From JAOUEE01 sp051011595 (GTDB lineage Bacteria > Actinomycetota > Acidimicrobiia > Acidimicrobiales > SHLQ01), in assembly GCA_051011595.1 (NCBI GenBank), contig JBPCTQ010000356.1, forward strand, positions 1 through 13,470: a DNA stretch of 13,470 nt, read 5' to 3'. The notes beneath the pieces were generated by a model. That model was given only the letters and a program-made list of their open reading frames with translations, made no database searches and had not been told where the DNA came from. Position 1 is the first letter of the stretch, and each line of letters opens with the position of its first letter. Shown one piece after another: positions 5,743-12,386 of this stretch. The translations under genes and the position numbers were made by a program.

Positions 5743-8157
5743 GTGAGCCTTGATCTGGCCCAAGCCCACGCTGTGCGGGTGGCGCTGGCCCGACATCCCG
5801 TCGCGGTCGAGTGTGCCCGGATTGCATCCCTCGTCACGTTCAGTGAGGTGGATGTTGTCGTTTTCGAATCCGGCCGCGCCTATGTCGTGGCGTCGAGTGA
5901 GGCCGACGTGCTGCAACCCCGGCTCCTGACCGAGGCCGAGTCCGTCCTGTTGCACGGAGCCGAAGGCGTCGAGGTCGTCGCCGGCGGCGCCGCAGTGGCG
6001 ATTCGGGCGGCCGACGGCGCGCCCATTGGTGCAATCACCATTCGCCAGGCCCCGGCCGACCTCCCCGTCGATGTCCTGTGTGGTCTGGCTCGGCTGATCT
6101 TCGAGGCCCTGCGCCCCGGTGACGCCGAAGGGATCAGAGAAGCCGTTGCCGATGGGCTTCGGGATGCCGTTGTGGTGGTCAGCGCGGACATGGTGATCAC
6201 GTGGGCCAACCGAGCGGTGGGCTCGCTGCTCGGACGCACGCCGACCGAACTCATCGGGTCGTCGGCCCTCGACCTGGTCCACCCCGATGATGTGGCTATT
6301 GCCTTCGACGCCGTCACCCGGCTCCAGGAGGGGCTGGAGGTCTACCGGGTCTTCGTGCGGCTGGCCCGAGGAAACGGCGACTACGAACGGGTGGAGGTCA
6401 CCGGATCCGATCTCTCGGCCGACCCGCGTGTGGCTGGCCTGGTGCTGTCGTTGCGATGGGCCGAGGCCGCCGATGAGCTGGAGGTGTCCGCAGACCGATC
6501 TCGGCGTATGGCCGCCGAGATCGTGGCCGGGCTGCACGACGGGATCGTGGCCACCGACCAGTTCGGGGCCATCACCATGGTGAACGGCATTGCCCGCACC
6601 ATGTTCGGCCTCGACCCCGGACTGCCGCCGTCGGGCCTGGAGTCGACCGACTTCGCCCTGCTCGACACCGAAGGTCGCCGGGTGAACGACGTGCTGCAAC
6701 CGGGCGAAGAGACCGACGATCGGCGACCGCGCGAGCTCTGTGTCGTGCCGGCCAACGGCGAGCTCCGCTACGTCACCACCCAGAAACGCCTCGTTCGAGA
6801 TGCGGAGCACAACCTCCTGGGCTCCGTCGTGGTGTTCCACGATGTCACCGACGCTCGGCGGGCGGCCGACGAGCTGCGGAGCCAGGCGCTGCACGACCAG
6901 CTGACCGGCCTCGCCAACCGCCGTCAGCTCGAGCAGCGGCTCACCGCGTTGATGACCGCCGCCGGCCCAGGCCTGGTCGCCGCCTGTTTCATCGACCTCG
7001 ACGCCTTCAAGGTGGTCAACGACACCCATGGCCATCGGGTGGGCGACGAGATCATCCGTATCGCAGCCAAACGACTGACCACCCAGCTGCGGGATTGCGA
7101 CCTGCTGGTCCGCCAGGGTGGGGACGAGTTCGTGGCGCTCATCGTCGGTGCCGACGGGGTTGGTGAGGTCATCACCGCCGCAGAACGAATGCGAGCCACG
7201 CTCGCTCGGCCCTACGTGCTGAAGGAAGAACGCTTCGACCTCACCGCTTCGGTCGGTGTGGCGGTATCGGTCGGGAGTGATCTGGCCGATGACCTGTTGC
7301 TGCGCCACGCCGACATCGCCCTGTATGCCGCCAAGGCCCGGGGGCGCGACCGGGTGGAGGTCTTCGACGACGACCTGGCCAACGAGGTGCGGCTGGAGGA
7401 ACGCCAGCGGCGGATGTTGCGCGACAACCTCGACAACAACCGCCTGGTCGTGCACTTCCAACCCTTGGTGGACACCACGACGGGCCGGACGTACGGCTAC
7501 GAATCGCTGGCGCGCTGCCGTGACGACCATGACGAGCTGGTCAGTCCGGCTGCCTTTCTTGAGCCGATCCTGCGCTCGGGCCTGATGTGGGAGCTGGATC
7601 GGGCCGCCTTCGCGTTGTCGTGTGAGGCCGCGGCGGTGTTGGCCCAGGTGAGCCCGGACACACCTCCGATCATCGCCTGCAACCTGTCGGCGGTGAGCCT
7701 GGTCCAACCCGGTCTGGTGGAGTTCATCGTCGACCGCGTGTCCACCGCCGGGATCGAGCCTGGCCAGATCTGCATCGAGATCACCGAGAGCTCGGCGTTC
7801 GATGCCGGGCCGGCCAGTGTGGGTGCACTGAAGGCGCTGCACGATCGCGGCTTCCTGCTCGCGCTCGACGACTTCGGCACCGGGTACTCATCACTCGCCC
7901 ATCTGCGCGACCTACCGCTGTCGACGGTGAAGGTCGACCGCAGCTTCACCGCTCGGCTCACCACGCCGACCTCGGAGCGGGCCATCGCCGAGGCGATCGT
8001 CAGCCTCGCCGGTGATCTCGGTCTGGAAGTGGTGGCCGAAGGGGTGGAGACGGCAGAACAGCTCGAGCAGGCCCAGGAGCTGGGATTCACCTCGATCCAA
8101 GGCTGGCACTACTCGGCGGCGCTGCCCCTCCAGGACATCCTCACCGACTGGATCTGA
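5743..8157 (+). CDS. Soluble PAS-PAS-GGDEF-EAL protein (c-di-GMP turnover)
   Basis: Predicted cytoplasmic c-di-GMP enzyme of 804 residues with no membrane helices. An N-terminal region (about 1-120) has GAF-like alternation (GAPIGAITIRQ) but no firm family. It is followed by PAS-like domains at about 132-242 (WANRAVGSLLGRTPTELIG, LVHPDDV) and 252-372 (DGIVATDQFGAITMVNG, ending GSVVVFHDVTD). The GGDEF domain (about 382-547) has DQLTGLANR, GGDEF at 459-463 and an RDCD inhibitory site (450-453) five residues before it. The EAL domain (about 552-802) carries ESL in place of EAL (E587), N647, E679 in EITES, D709/D710 in DDFGTGYSS, K730, E766 and Q786, so the catalytic set is complete. The GTG at 5743 is favoured over the GTG at 5704: codons 5704-5742 have low GC at third positions, unlike the rest of the gene, and a -10-like element lies just upstream. 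The alternative adds 13 residues. It may be co-transcribed with, or independent of, the preceding paralogous gene. Confidence 0.9.
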   Translation: MSLDLAQAHAVRVALARHPVAVECARIASLVTFSEVDVVVFESGRAYVVASSEADVLQPRLLTEAESVLLHGAEGVEVVAGGAAVAIRAADGAPIGAITIRQAPADLPVDVLCGLARLIFEALRPGDAEGIREAVADGLRDAVVVVSADMVITWANRAVGSLLGRTPTELIGSSALDLVHPDDVAIAFDAVTRLQEGLEVYRVFVRLARGNGDYERVEVTGSDLSADPRVAGLVLSLRWAEAADELEVSADRSRRMAAEIVAGLHDGIVATDQFGAITMVNGIARTMFGLDPGLPPSGLESTDFALLDTEGRRVNDVLQPGEETDDRRPRELCVVPANGELRYVTTQKRLVRDAEHNLLGSVVVFHDVTDARRAADELRSQALHDQLTGLANRRQLEQRLTALMTAAGPGLVAACFIDLDAFKVVNDTHGHRVGDEIIRIAAKRLTTQLRDCDLLVRQGGDEFVALIVGADGVGEVITAAERMRATLARPYVLKEERFDLTASVGVAVSVGSDLADDLLLRHADIALYAAKARGRDRVEVFDDDLANEVRLEERQRRMLRDNLDNNRLVVHFQPLVDTTTGRTYGYESLARCRDDHDELVSPAAFLEPILRSGLMWELDRAAFALSCEAAAVLAQVSPDTPPIIACNLSAVSLVQPGLVEFIVDRVSTAGIEPGQICIEITESSAFDAGPASVGALKALHDRGFLLALDDFGTGYSSLAHLRDLPLSTVKVDRSFTARLTTPTSERAIAEAIVSLAGDLGLEVVAEGVETAEQLEQAQELGFTSIQGWHYSAALPLQDILTDWI

Positions 8158-8163
8158 GCGGAG

Positions 8164-8214
8164 CCCCTGTCGGCAACCGGGTGTTCGTCCGCCATCGGGG
8201 TTGTCGCAGCGGGG
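8164..8214. terminator. Imperfect stem-loop between convergent genes, possible terminator
   Basis: CCCCTGTCGGCAACC (8164-8178) can pair imperfectly, with G-U pairs and a bulge, with GGTTGTCGCAGCGGGG (8199-8214). It sits between the stop codons of the convergent genes ending at 8157 and 8216. There is no T-tract. The imperfect pairing makes this less certain than the other two junction hairpins. Confidence 0.35.
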
Positions 8215-8215
8215 A

Positions 8216-8614
8216 TCACGCGGGCGGTGCGCCGGCCGCCAGCCACCGGTAACGCGAGAGGCCGGTCACCACCATCAGCGCCCCGATCGTGGTGACAACG
8301 GTGGCGGCCCACCCAGGCCACACGATCCACGCACTGGCGACCGCCACCACCAGCAACAGCAGTTCGATCGCGATCCGGACCGGTCCCGGTGTGACGACCA
8401 AGGTCGATGACTTGTCGCCCGGTGTGTTGCAGACGGCGGGCAACGCCACCAACACGACCAGGGTCGGCAACGCCACCCAGACCGATCCGCTGAGCTCGGC
8501 CGCGGCCCAAGGGCCGGCCACCCACGCAACGATCTCGATCACGAACCGAAATCCCGACGACGCGGTGGTGTCGTGGGGACTGACCCCGGGCCCGCTCTTT
8601 CGTTCCGGTGACAC
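8216..8614 (-). CDS. Small four-helix membrane protein, tentatively DUF2568/YrdB-like
   Basis: Protein of 132 residues with a polar N-terminus of about 20 residues and four hydrophobic segments (about 23-40, 45-62, 80-98 and 101-119). FRFVIEIVAWVAGPWAA, the central loop NTPGDK...TPGPVRIAIELLLL and the overall size recall DUF2568 (YrdB-family) membrane proteins. This is recall of a pattern, not a search result, and the function is unknown in any case. The GTG at 8614 is chosen because GGAGAGG lies eight bases upstream on the minus strand. The longer frame from a GTG at 8650 has no ribosome site and would run over it. It is divergent from the PEP-utiliser gene (117 bp between starts) and convergent with the PAS-GGDEF-EAL gene. 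Confidence 0.7.
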   Translation of the reverse strand: MSPERKSGPGVSPHDTTASSGFRFVIEIVAWVAGPWAAAELSGSVWVALPTLVVLVALPAVCNTPGDKSSTLVVTPGPVRIAIELLLLVVAVASAWIVWPGWAATVVTTIGALMVVTGLSRYRWLAAGAPPA

Positions 8615-8622
8615 CAGACCAA

Positions 8623-8629
8623 CCTCTCC
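8623..8629 (-). promoter_or_regulatory. Ribosome binding site deciding the start at 8614
   Basis: GGAGAGG on the minus strand, eight bases before the GTG at 8614. It is one of the clearest Shine-Dalgarno matches in the window and argues against the upstream GTG at 8650. Confidence 0.65.
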
Positions 8630-8731
8630 GGCATGTGGATGGGTGGCCACGGTAGCCGTGCAGCCGTGCCGGTGGGCCGGCGCCGGTTCGGCAGTCGAGG
8701 CGCGCCTCGCCGATCGGCGCGAGACTCGGTC

Positions 8732-10429
8732 ATGGCTCGGATCTGGGTGGCCGACAACGAACCGAATCAGCGGTTCTCGTTGTACTCACGGAGCAACACC
8801 GGCGAGGTGTTCCCCAACGTCATCACCGCGCTCACCGGCACGCTGATCGGCGACGCCGTCCAACAGGGTCAGCTCGACGTGTTCCTCGAAACCGGGATAC
8901 TCCGCCCGCGCGAGATCACCGGACCGGCGCTGGGCACCGGGGTGTTCGGTGGCTATCTGTACCTGAACGGATCGGTGTTCCGGCTGTTCGGGGAACGCAT
9001 GCTGGGGATGTCGACGGCCGATGTCGACGAACAGATCCTGGGCGAGACCGGCGACCTGCCTCCCTATCGTCGGGCCAAGGGAGATCGAAACCTCATTGCG
9101 TCGCTGGCCATTGCCCGCCGTACCTCCACGCTGTTGCGGCGGCCCGACCTGGCCCCGCTCGATCAGGCCCGAACCGAGGCCCAGGCCTGGTTGGCCTCGA
9201 TGCCCGACCTCGAGACGGGGACCGACGATGAGCTGGTCGGGTGGTTGCGCACGTTCGTGCCCCGCCAGGCCGAGAGCATGCGGCGCCTGGCCCAGGGAGC
9301 CATGTTCTCGGGTGCCCCGCGGGGGATCATCGATCGGCTGCTTGATCGTCCGGGTGTGCCGCCGGGGCTGGCCAACCGCATCGTCGGCGGTACCGGCGAC
9401 ATCGACTCGGCTCAGCTGGCCCGGCGGATGTGGACGATGGGTCGGTTGGTGGCCACGGATCCGTCTCTCACCGAAGCGTTCGACGCCGGCCTCGATGGCA
9501 TCGGCGAACGAGTCCGCCATTCGCCGCTGGAGCCGGCCCTCGATGCGTTCCTGCGCGATCACGGTCACCGCGGCAACGACGAATACGAGCTGGCCACCCC
9601 GGCATGGGTCATGGATCCCGCACCGGTGTACGCCGCCATCGATCGGCTTCGTCATGCTCCGGTCGAACGCGACCCGGAGGTGGTCGGCCAACGGTTGGCG
9701 GCCGATGCGGAGGAAGCGCTGACCGAGGCCGTCGGCCATGTGCCACGACCGGTTCGGGGGCTGTTGCGCCGTTGTGCCTACGTCTCACGCCAAGGGTCGA
9801 TCGGGCGGGAGCGAGCCAAGGACATCCTGGTGCTCGAGAACCTCGGCGCCCGGCGGGTGCTGCACGAGCTGATGCGCCGAGCCGCGGCCAGGGGTGGGCC
9901 GGCCGACCTCCGACTGGGTTTCTGTGTCACTTTCGACGAGCTGGCCGACTTCGTGGCAGAGCCCGAGGCGTTCGAGCGCGTCATCGCCGAACGGGACGAG
10001 CAGCAGCGTTACCTCAACGACCGGGTGCCGCCCCCTTGGTTCGAGGGCCACATTCCCGATCCGGCCACCTGGACGCGGCTCGATGACGTGGCGCCGACGC
10101 CACCGGCCACGGGGTCGAGCCTGCAGGGTGTGGCGGTCAATGGTGGCGTGGCGTCGGGCCGAGCCCGGGTGGTGACCGATCCGGGTGACCCGCGGGGACT
10201 CGAACCCGGTGAGGTGTTGGTGTGTGCCATCACCGATCCCTCGTGGACGCCGTTGTTCCTCGCGGCGGCCGCCGTGGTGTGCGACACCGGCGCCATGCAG
10301 AGCCACGCGGCCATCGTGTCGCGTGAGCTGGGTATCCCGGCGGTGCTGAGTGTGCCCGGCATCACCAGCGTGGCCGATGGCACCATGCTCCACGTCGACG
10401 GTGACACCGGGACGGTCCGTATCGGGTGA
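8732..10429 (+). CDS. Stand-alone PEP-utilising phosphohistidine-domain protein (lacks ATP-grasp domain)
   Basis: Protein of 565 residues matching the middle and C-terminal parts of PEP-utilising phosphotransferases such as rifampin phosphotransferase and PEP synthase. The C-terminal swivelling domain (about 465-565) has GVAVNGGVASGRARVV, then TGAMQSHAAIVSRELGIPAV with the presumed phospho-accepting His525. The central region has RSNTGEVFPNVITALTG near residues 20-36 and GHRGNDEYELATPAW around 278-292, both typical of the domain that in rifampin phosphotransferase follows the ATP-grasp. The N-terminal nucleotide-binding domain (PF01326) is absent, and no neighbouring gene encodes one. It may therefore work with a partner encoded elsewhere, act on a different phospho-donor, or be a non-enzymatic derivative. 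The ATG at 8732 is preferred to 8633: homology begins just after it and the upstream arginine-rich stretch looks non-coding. No strong Shine-Dalgarno sequence is visible. It converges on tetR across a palindrome at 10437-10505. Confidence 0.82.
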   Translation: MARIWVADNEPNQRFSLYSRSNTGEVFPNVITALTGTLIGDAVQQGQLDVFLETGILRPREITGPALGTGVFGGYLYLNGSVFRLFGERMLGMSTADVDEQILGETGDLPPYRRAKGDRNLIASLAIARRTSTLLRRPDLAPLDQARTEAQAWLASMPDLETGTDDELVGWLRTFVPRQAESMRRLAQGAMFSGAPRGIIDRLLDRPGVPPGLANRIVGGTGDIDSAQLARRMWTMGRLVATDPSLTEAFDAGLDGIGERVRHSPLEPALDAFLRDHGHRGNDEYELATPAWVMDPAPVYAAIDRLRHAPVERDPEVVGQRLAADAEEALTEAVGHVPRPVRGLLRRCAYVSRQGSIGRERAKDILVLENLGARRVLHELMRRAAARGGPADLRLGFCVTFDELADFVAEPEAFERVIAERDEQQRYLNDRVPPPWFEGHIPDPATWTRLDDVAPTPPATGSSLQGVAVNGGVASGRARVVTDPGDPRGLEPGEVLVCAITDPSWTPLFLAAAAVVCDTGAMQSHAAIVSRELGIPAVLSVPGITSVADGTMLHVDGDTGTVRIG

Positions 10430-10436
10430 TCGGCCG

Positions 10437-10505
10437 CCCCACTTCACGTTCTGGCGTCAGTTGTGCTGCTCCTGCCCGCCCAAGTGACGCCAGAATCGTC
10501 TGGGG
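10437..10505. terminator. Bidirectional hairpin between convergent genes
   Basis: TTCTGGCGTCA (10449-10459) and TGACGCCAGAA (10485-10495) form a perfect 11-bp stem around a 25-base loop. The stem continues outward through ACG/CGT after a one-base bulge, and an outer arm CCCCA (10437-10441) pairs with TGGGG (10501-10505). The outer arm abuts the stop codon of the TetR gene (10508-10506 on the minus strand). It fills the whole junction between the convergent genes and can fold in transcripts from either side. There is no T-tract, so this would be an I-shaped type if it terminates. A member of an intergenic palindromic repeat family is an alternative. Confidence 0.55.
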
Positions 10506-11159
10506 TCAGCGGTTGGCGTCGAGGCGAACGAGCCCGTCGAGGATGAGGTCCAGCACCAATTCGAAGCTGCTGGCCGTGTCGCCGTCGAGGTGCTGATGCA
10601 CGTGGGCCACCATGAAGGGATAGGTCTCCACGGGAATGCCGGCCAGGAAGGCGCGAGCTTTGCTCTCGAGGTCGTCGTCGTCGAACGTCATCCCGAGCTC
10701 CTGCAGGGTGTACCCCAGCACGTGGTTGTTCACCGCATGGAAGCCGTGGTGAGCCAGATCCGGTGACAGGCCGCTGTCGTCGAGCAGGCGCAACAGGTCT
10801 TCCATGATCTGGGTGCGGGCCGGTCCGGGAGGATGGCGCTGCCACAACTCGGGGGCCCAGGGGTGGGCGACGAGGACGTTGTGCGTGGAGACGGCGATGG
10901 TGCGGACCGCTTCGAGTGGCGCCGCCTGGGTGGGTGGTCCATCGATCTCGGCGGCGACGCAGTCGACCATGAGAAATTGCAGTTCGTCCTTGTTGGCGAC
11001 GTGGTTGTAGAGCGACATCACCTCGTAGCCCAGCCGGCGGGCCAGCTTCCTCATGCTGAGGGCACCAACACCTTCCTCGTCGGCCAGCGCCATGGCGGCG
11101 TCGACGATGCCGTCGCGTTGCAAGGGCTGGCGAGCCGAGGCCTCGGTTGTTGGTCCCAT
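10506..11159 (-). CDS. TetR-family transcriptional repressor (TetR_C-type ligand domain)
   Basis: Repressor of 217 residues. The N-terminal DNA-binding domain (about 13-60) has the TetR pattern: IVDAAMALADEEG, then the helix-turn-helix ALSMRKLARRLGYEVMSLYNHVANKDEL. The ligand domain (about 80-215), with EAVRTIAVSTHNVLVAHPWAPEL and HAVNNHVLGYTLQE, resembles the TetR_C (PF02909) subgroup that includes TetR itself, but the ligand cannot be deduced. The ATG at 11159 follows a purine-rich AAGGGAAGG on the minus strand. It is divergent from the oxidoreductase gene, and the shared 100-bp region holds two identical-arm palindromes. By the usual logic of such pairs it should repress both itself and the oxidoreductase until an inducer binds. 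That link is inferred from layout. Confidence 0.9.
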   Translation of the reverse strand: MGPTTEASARQPLQRDGIVDAAMALADEEGVGALSMRKLARRLGYEVMSLYNHVANKDELQFLMVDCVAAEIDGPPTQAAPLEAVRTIAVSTHNVLVAHPWAPELWQRHPPGPARTQIMEDLLRLLDDSGLSPDLAHHGFHAVNNHVLGYTLQELGMTFDDDDLESKARAFLAGIPVETYPFMVAHVHQHLDGDTASSFELVLDLILDGLVRLDANR

Positions 11160-11184
11160 GGGGCCTTCCCTTCGACGGAATCAC

Positions 11185-11213
11185 TTGACGACGTACGGTG
11201 TACGTACTACAAC
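11185..11213 (+). promoter_or_regulatory. Promoter of the oxidoreductase gene
   Basis: TTGACG (11185-11190, 5 of 6 to the -35 consensus), a 17-bp spacer, and TACAAC (11208-11213, 4 of 6 to the -10 consensus). Transcription would start near 11220, leaving a leader of about 40 bases that contains operator 2. This is the clearest promoter in the window. Confidence 0.6.
11191..11205. promoter_or_regulatory. Operator 1: ACGTAC-GGT-GTACGT palindrome
   Basis: Perfect 6-3-6 inverted repeat in the tetR/oxidoreductase intergenic region. It fills the spacer between a TTGACG -35 and a TACAAC -10 for the plus-strand gene, an ideal position for steric repression. It shares the 16-base core GACGTACGRTGTACGT with operator 2 read on the opposite strand, offset by 35 bp centre to centre. 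It is very probably the binding site of the adjacent TetR protein. Confidence 0.8.
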
Positions 11214-11226
11214 TGGCAGCAATCAA
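11197..11226 (-). promoter_or_regulatory. Possible promoter of the tetR gene
   Basis: On the minus strand TTGATT (11226-11221), an 18-bp spacer and TACACC (11202-11197) form a weak -35/-10 pair. Its -10 lies inside operator 1 and its -35 touches operator 2, so repressor bound at either site would block it. An alternative TTGACG -35 at 11243-11238 has no good -10 at normal spacing. Confidence 0.3.
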
Positions 11227-11240
11227 CGTACATCGTACGT
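11226..11240. promoter_or_regulatory. Operator 2: ACGTAC-ATC-GTACGT palindrome
   Basis: Second perfect 6-3-6 inverted repeat with the same arms as operator 1. It lies just downstream of the predicted start of the oxidoreductase transcript and close upstream of its ribosome site. Read on the minus strand its core (GACGTACGATGTACGT) differs by one base from operator 1. Two repressor dimers spaced about 3.3 helical turns apart (35 bp) could bind here. Confidence 0.8.
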
Positions 11241-11245
11241 CAATT

Positions 11246-11251
11246 GAGGAG
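11246..11251 (+). promoter_or_regulatory. Ribosome binding site of the oxidoreductase gene
   Basis: GAGGAG eight bases before the ATG at 11260. It supports this start over the internal Met29, where similarity to relatives (MPAAVARRYG) begins. An ATG at 11253 is in another frame. Confidence 0.65.
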
Positions 11252-11259
11252 CATGCCCG

Positions 11260-12318
11260 ATGCAGACACCATCCGCCAACGACCTGGTCGTAGACCCGGC
11301 GGTCGAGGAGGCCTCGCCGGCCGCCCCGGCCCTGCCCGCCACCATGCCGGCCGCGGTGGCCCGCCGATACGGCACCGCCGAGGTGGTCGAGATGGACGAG
11401 GTCCCGGTCCCTGTGCCCGGCGCCGACGAGATCCTCGTTCGGGTGGCCGCGTCGTCGCTCAACGCGCTCGACTGGCACATGCTGACCGGCACCCCGTACC
11501 TCCTCCGGCCCAGCGCCGGTCTTCGCCGGCCCAAGCAGCCCATTCGTGGCGCCGACGTCGCCGGTACGGTCGTCGCCCTTGGGGATGGAGACCACCCCTT
11601 CGAGGTGGGTGATGCCGTCTTCGGTGAGTGTGGTGGCGGCGGCTGTGCGCCCTACCTGGCGGTGAAGGCCGACAACGTCGTGGCCAAACCGGCCGACGTC
11701 TCCTTCGAAGCGGCCGGGGCCGCGCCGGTGGCCGGGCTCACCGCCCTCCAGGGGCTACGCACCCACGCCGACGTGCAGCCCGGCGATCGGGTCCTGATCA
11801 ACGGTGCGGCGGGTGGGGTCGGCACCTTCGCCGTGCAGATCGCCCGGGCCCTCGGGGCCGAGGTGACGGCGGTGTGCAGCACCGGCAATGTCGACATGGT
11901 TGCCGAGCTGGGGGCGAACGAGGTGATCGACTACACCAAGGACGACTTCGCAACCGGCGGACCCCGGTTCGACGTCATGCTCGACAACGTGGGTAACCGC
12001 ACCCCGGCCGAGTGTCTCGGCGTGCTTCGACCCGATGCCCGGTATGTGGTGACGAGCGGACCCAAGAAGAATCGCTGGTTGGGGCCGGTGCCCCACATCG
12101 CCCGCACTGCGTTGGCCTTCTGGCGGGCCGACCCCTCGTTCCATCAGTTCGTGGCGTCGCCTGATCGCGATGATCTGACATTCCTCGGTGAGTTGATGGC
12201 CACCGGTCAGCTCACCCCTCGTATCCAGCGGGTCATCGGTCTCGACGGGGTGGCCGAGGGGCTGGCCGAGATCGGCACCGGCCCCACCAAAGCCAAGATC
12301 GTGGTGGTACCCGCCTGA
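11260..12318 (+). CDS. Zinc-independent MDR-superfamily NAD(P)H oxidoreductase (quinone reductase-like)
   Basis: Cytoplasmic medium-chain reductase of 352 residues. After an extra alanine/proline-rich head of about 28 residues, the GroES-like domain has MPAAVARRYG, EILVRVAASSLNALDWHMLTG and GADVAGTVVALG. The Rossmann domain begins with VLINGAAGGVGTFAVQIA (about 178-195), which is the nucleotide-binding glycine motif. AVCSTGN at the end of the second strand recalls NADPH-preferring relatives. The catalytic and structural zinc ligands of alcohol dehydrogenases are not present, pointing to a quinone/enone-reductase type. Members are often annotated simply as NAD(P)-dependent alcohol dehydrogenase. 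The true substrate is unknown. Divergent placement with a TetR repressor and two operators suggests induction by a small, perhaps electrophilic, compound. It ends convergent with the sulfatase-like gene, and its stop codon lies within a long palindrome. Confidence 0.88.
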   Translation: MQTPSANDLVVDPAVEEASPAAPALPATMPAAVARRYGTAEVVEMDEVPVPVPGADEILVRVAASSLNALDWHMLTGTPYLLRPSAGLRRPKQPIRGADVAGTVVALGDGDHPFEVGDAVFGECGGGGCAPYLAVKADNVVAKPADVSFEAAGAAPVAGLTALQGLRTHADVQPGDRVLINGAAGGVGTFAVQIARALGAEVTAVCSTGNVDMVAELGANEVIDYTKDDFATGGPRFDVMLDNVGNRTPAECLGVLRPDARYVVTSGPKKNRWLGPVPHIARTALAFWRADPSFHQFVASPDRDDLTFLGELMATGQLTPRIQRVIGLDGVAEGLAEIGTGPTKAKIVVVPA

Positions 12319-12386
12319 GTCCCGCCGAAATTGCTGCGATCCCGCGCGGTCAGCGCGCGTCATCGCAGCAATTTCGCCGCACTCAG
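12315..12386. terminator. Long bidirectional hairpin spanning both stop codons of convergent genes
   Basis: CGAAATTGCTGCGAT (12326-12340) pairs perfectly over 15 bp with ATCGCAGCAATTTCG (12362-12376) around a 21-base loop that itself has a CGCGC/GCGCG mini-stem. Outside an internal loop (CCCGC opposite CCGC), a 6-bp outer arm CTGAGT (12315-12320) pairs with ACTCAG (12381-12386). The outer arms contain the TGA stops of the oxidoreductase gene (12316-12318) and the sulfatase-like gene (12385-12383). This is a strong candidate for a shared two-way terminator, without T-tracts. Confidence 0.65.

Noticed and set aside
5635..7842. Minus-strand open frame of 735 codons opposite the PAS-GGDEF-EAL gene
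   Set aside because: The length is striking, but the product is His/Gly/Arg/Gln-rich without motifs, while the plus strand has clear PAS, GGDEF and EAL motifs throughout. It is a codon-bias shadow.
8633..8731. N-terminal extension of the PEP-utiliser from the ATG at 8633
   Set aside because: The 33 added residues are Arg/Gly-rich, and family similarity starts right after the ATG at 8732. The region also overlaps the ribosome site of the divergent gene.
10444..11595. Minus-strand frame of 383 codons across the TetR gene, its promoter and the oxidoreductase start
   Set aside because: It would read through the operators and overlap two recognisable genes in the wrong frame; the product has no domain.
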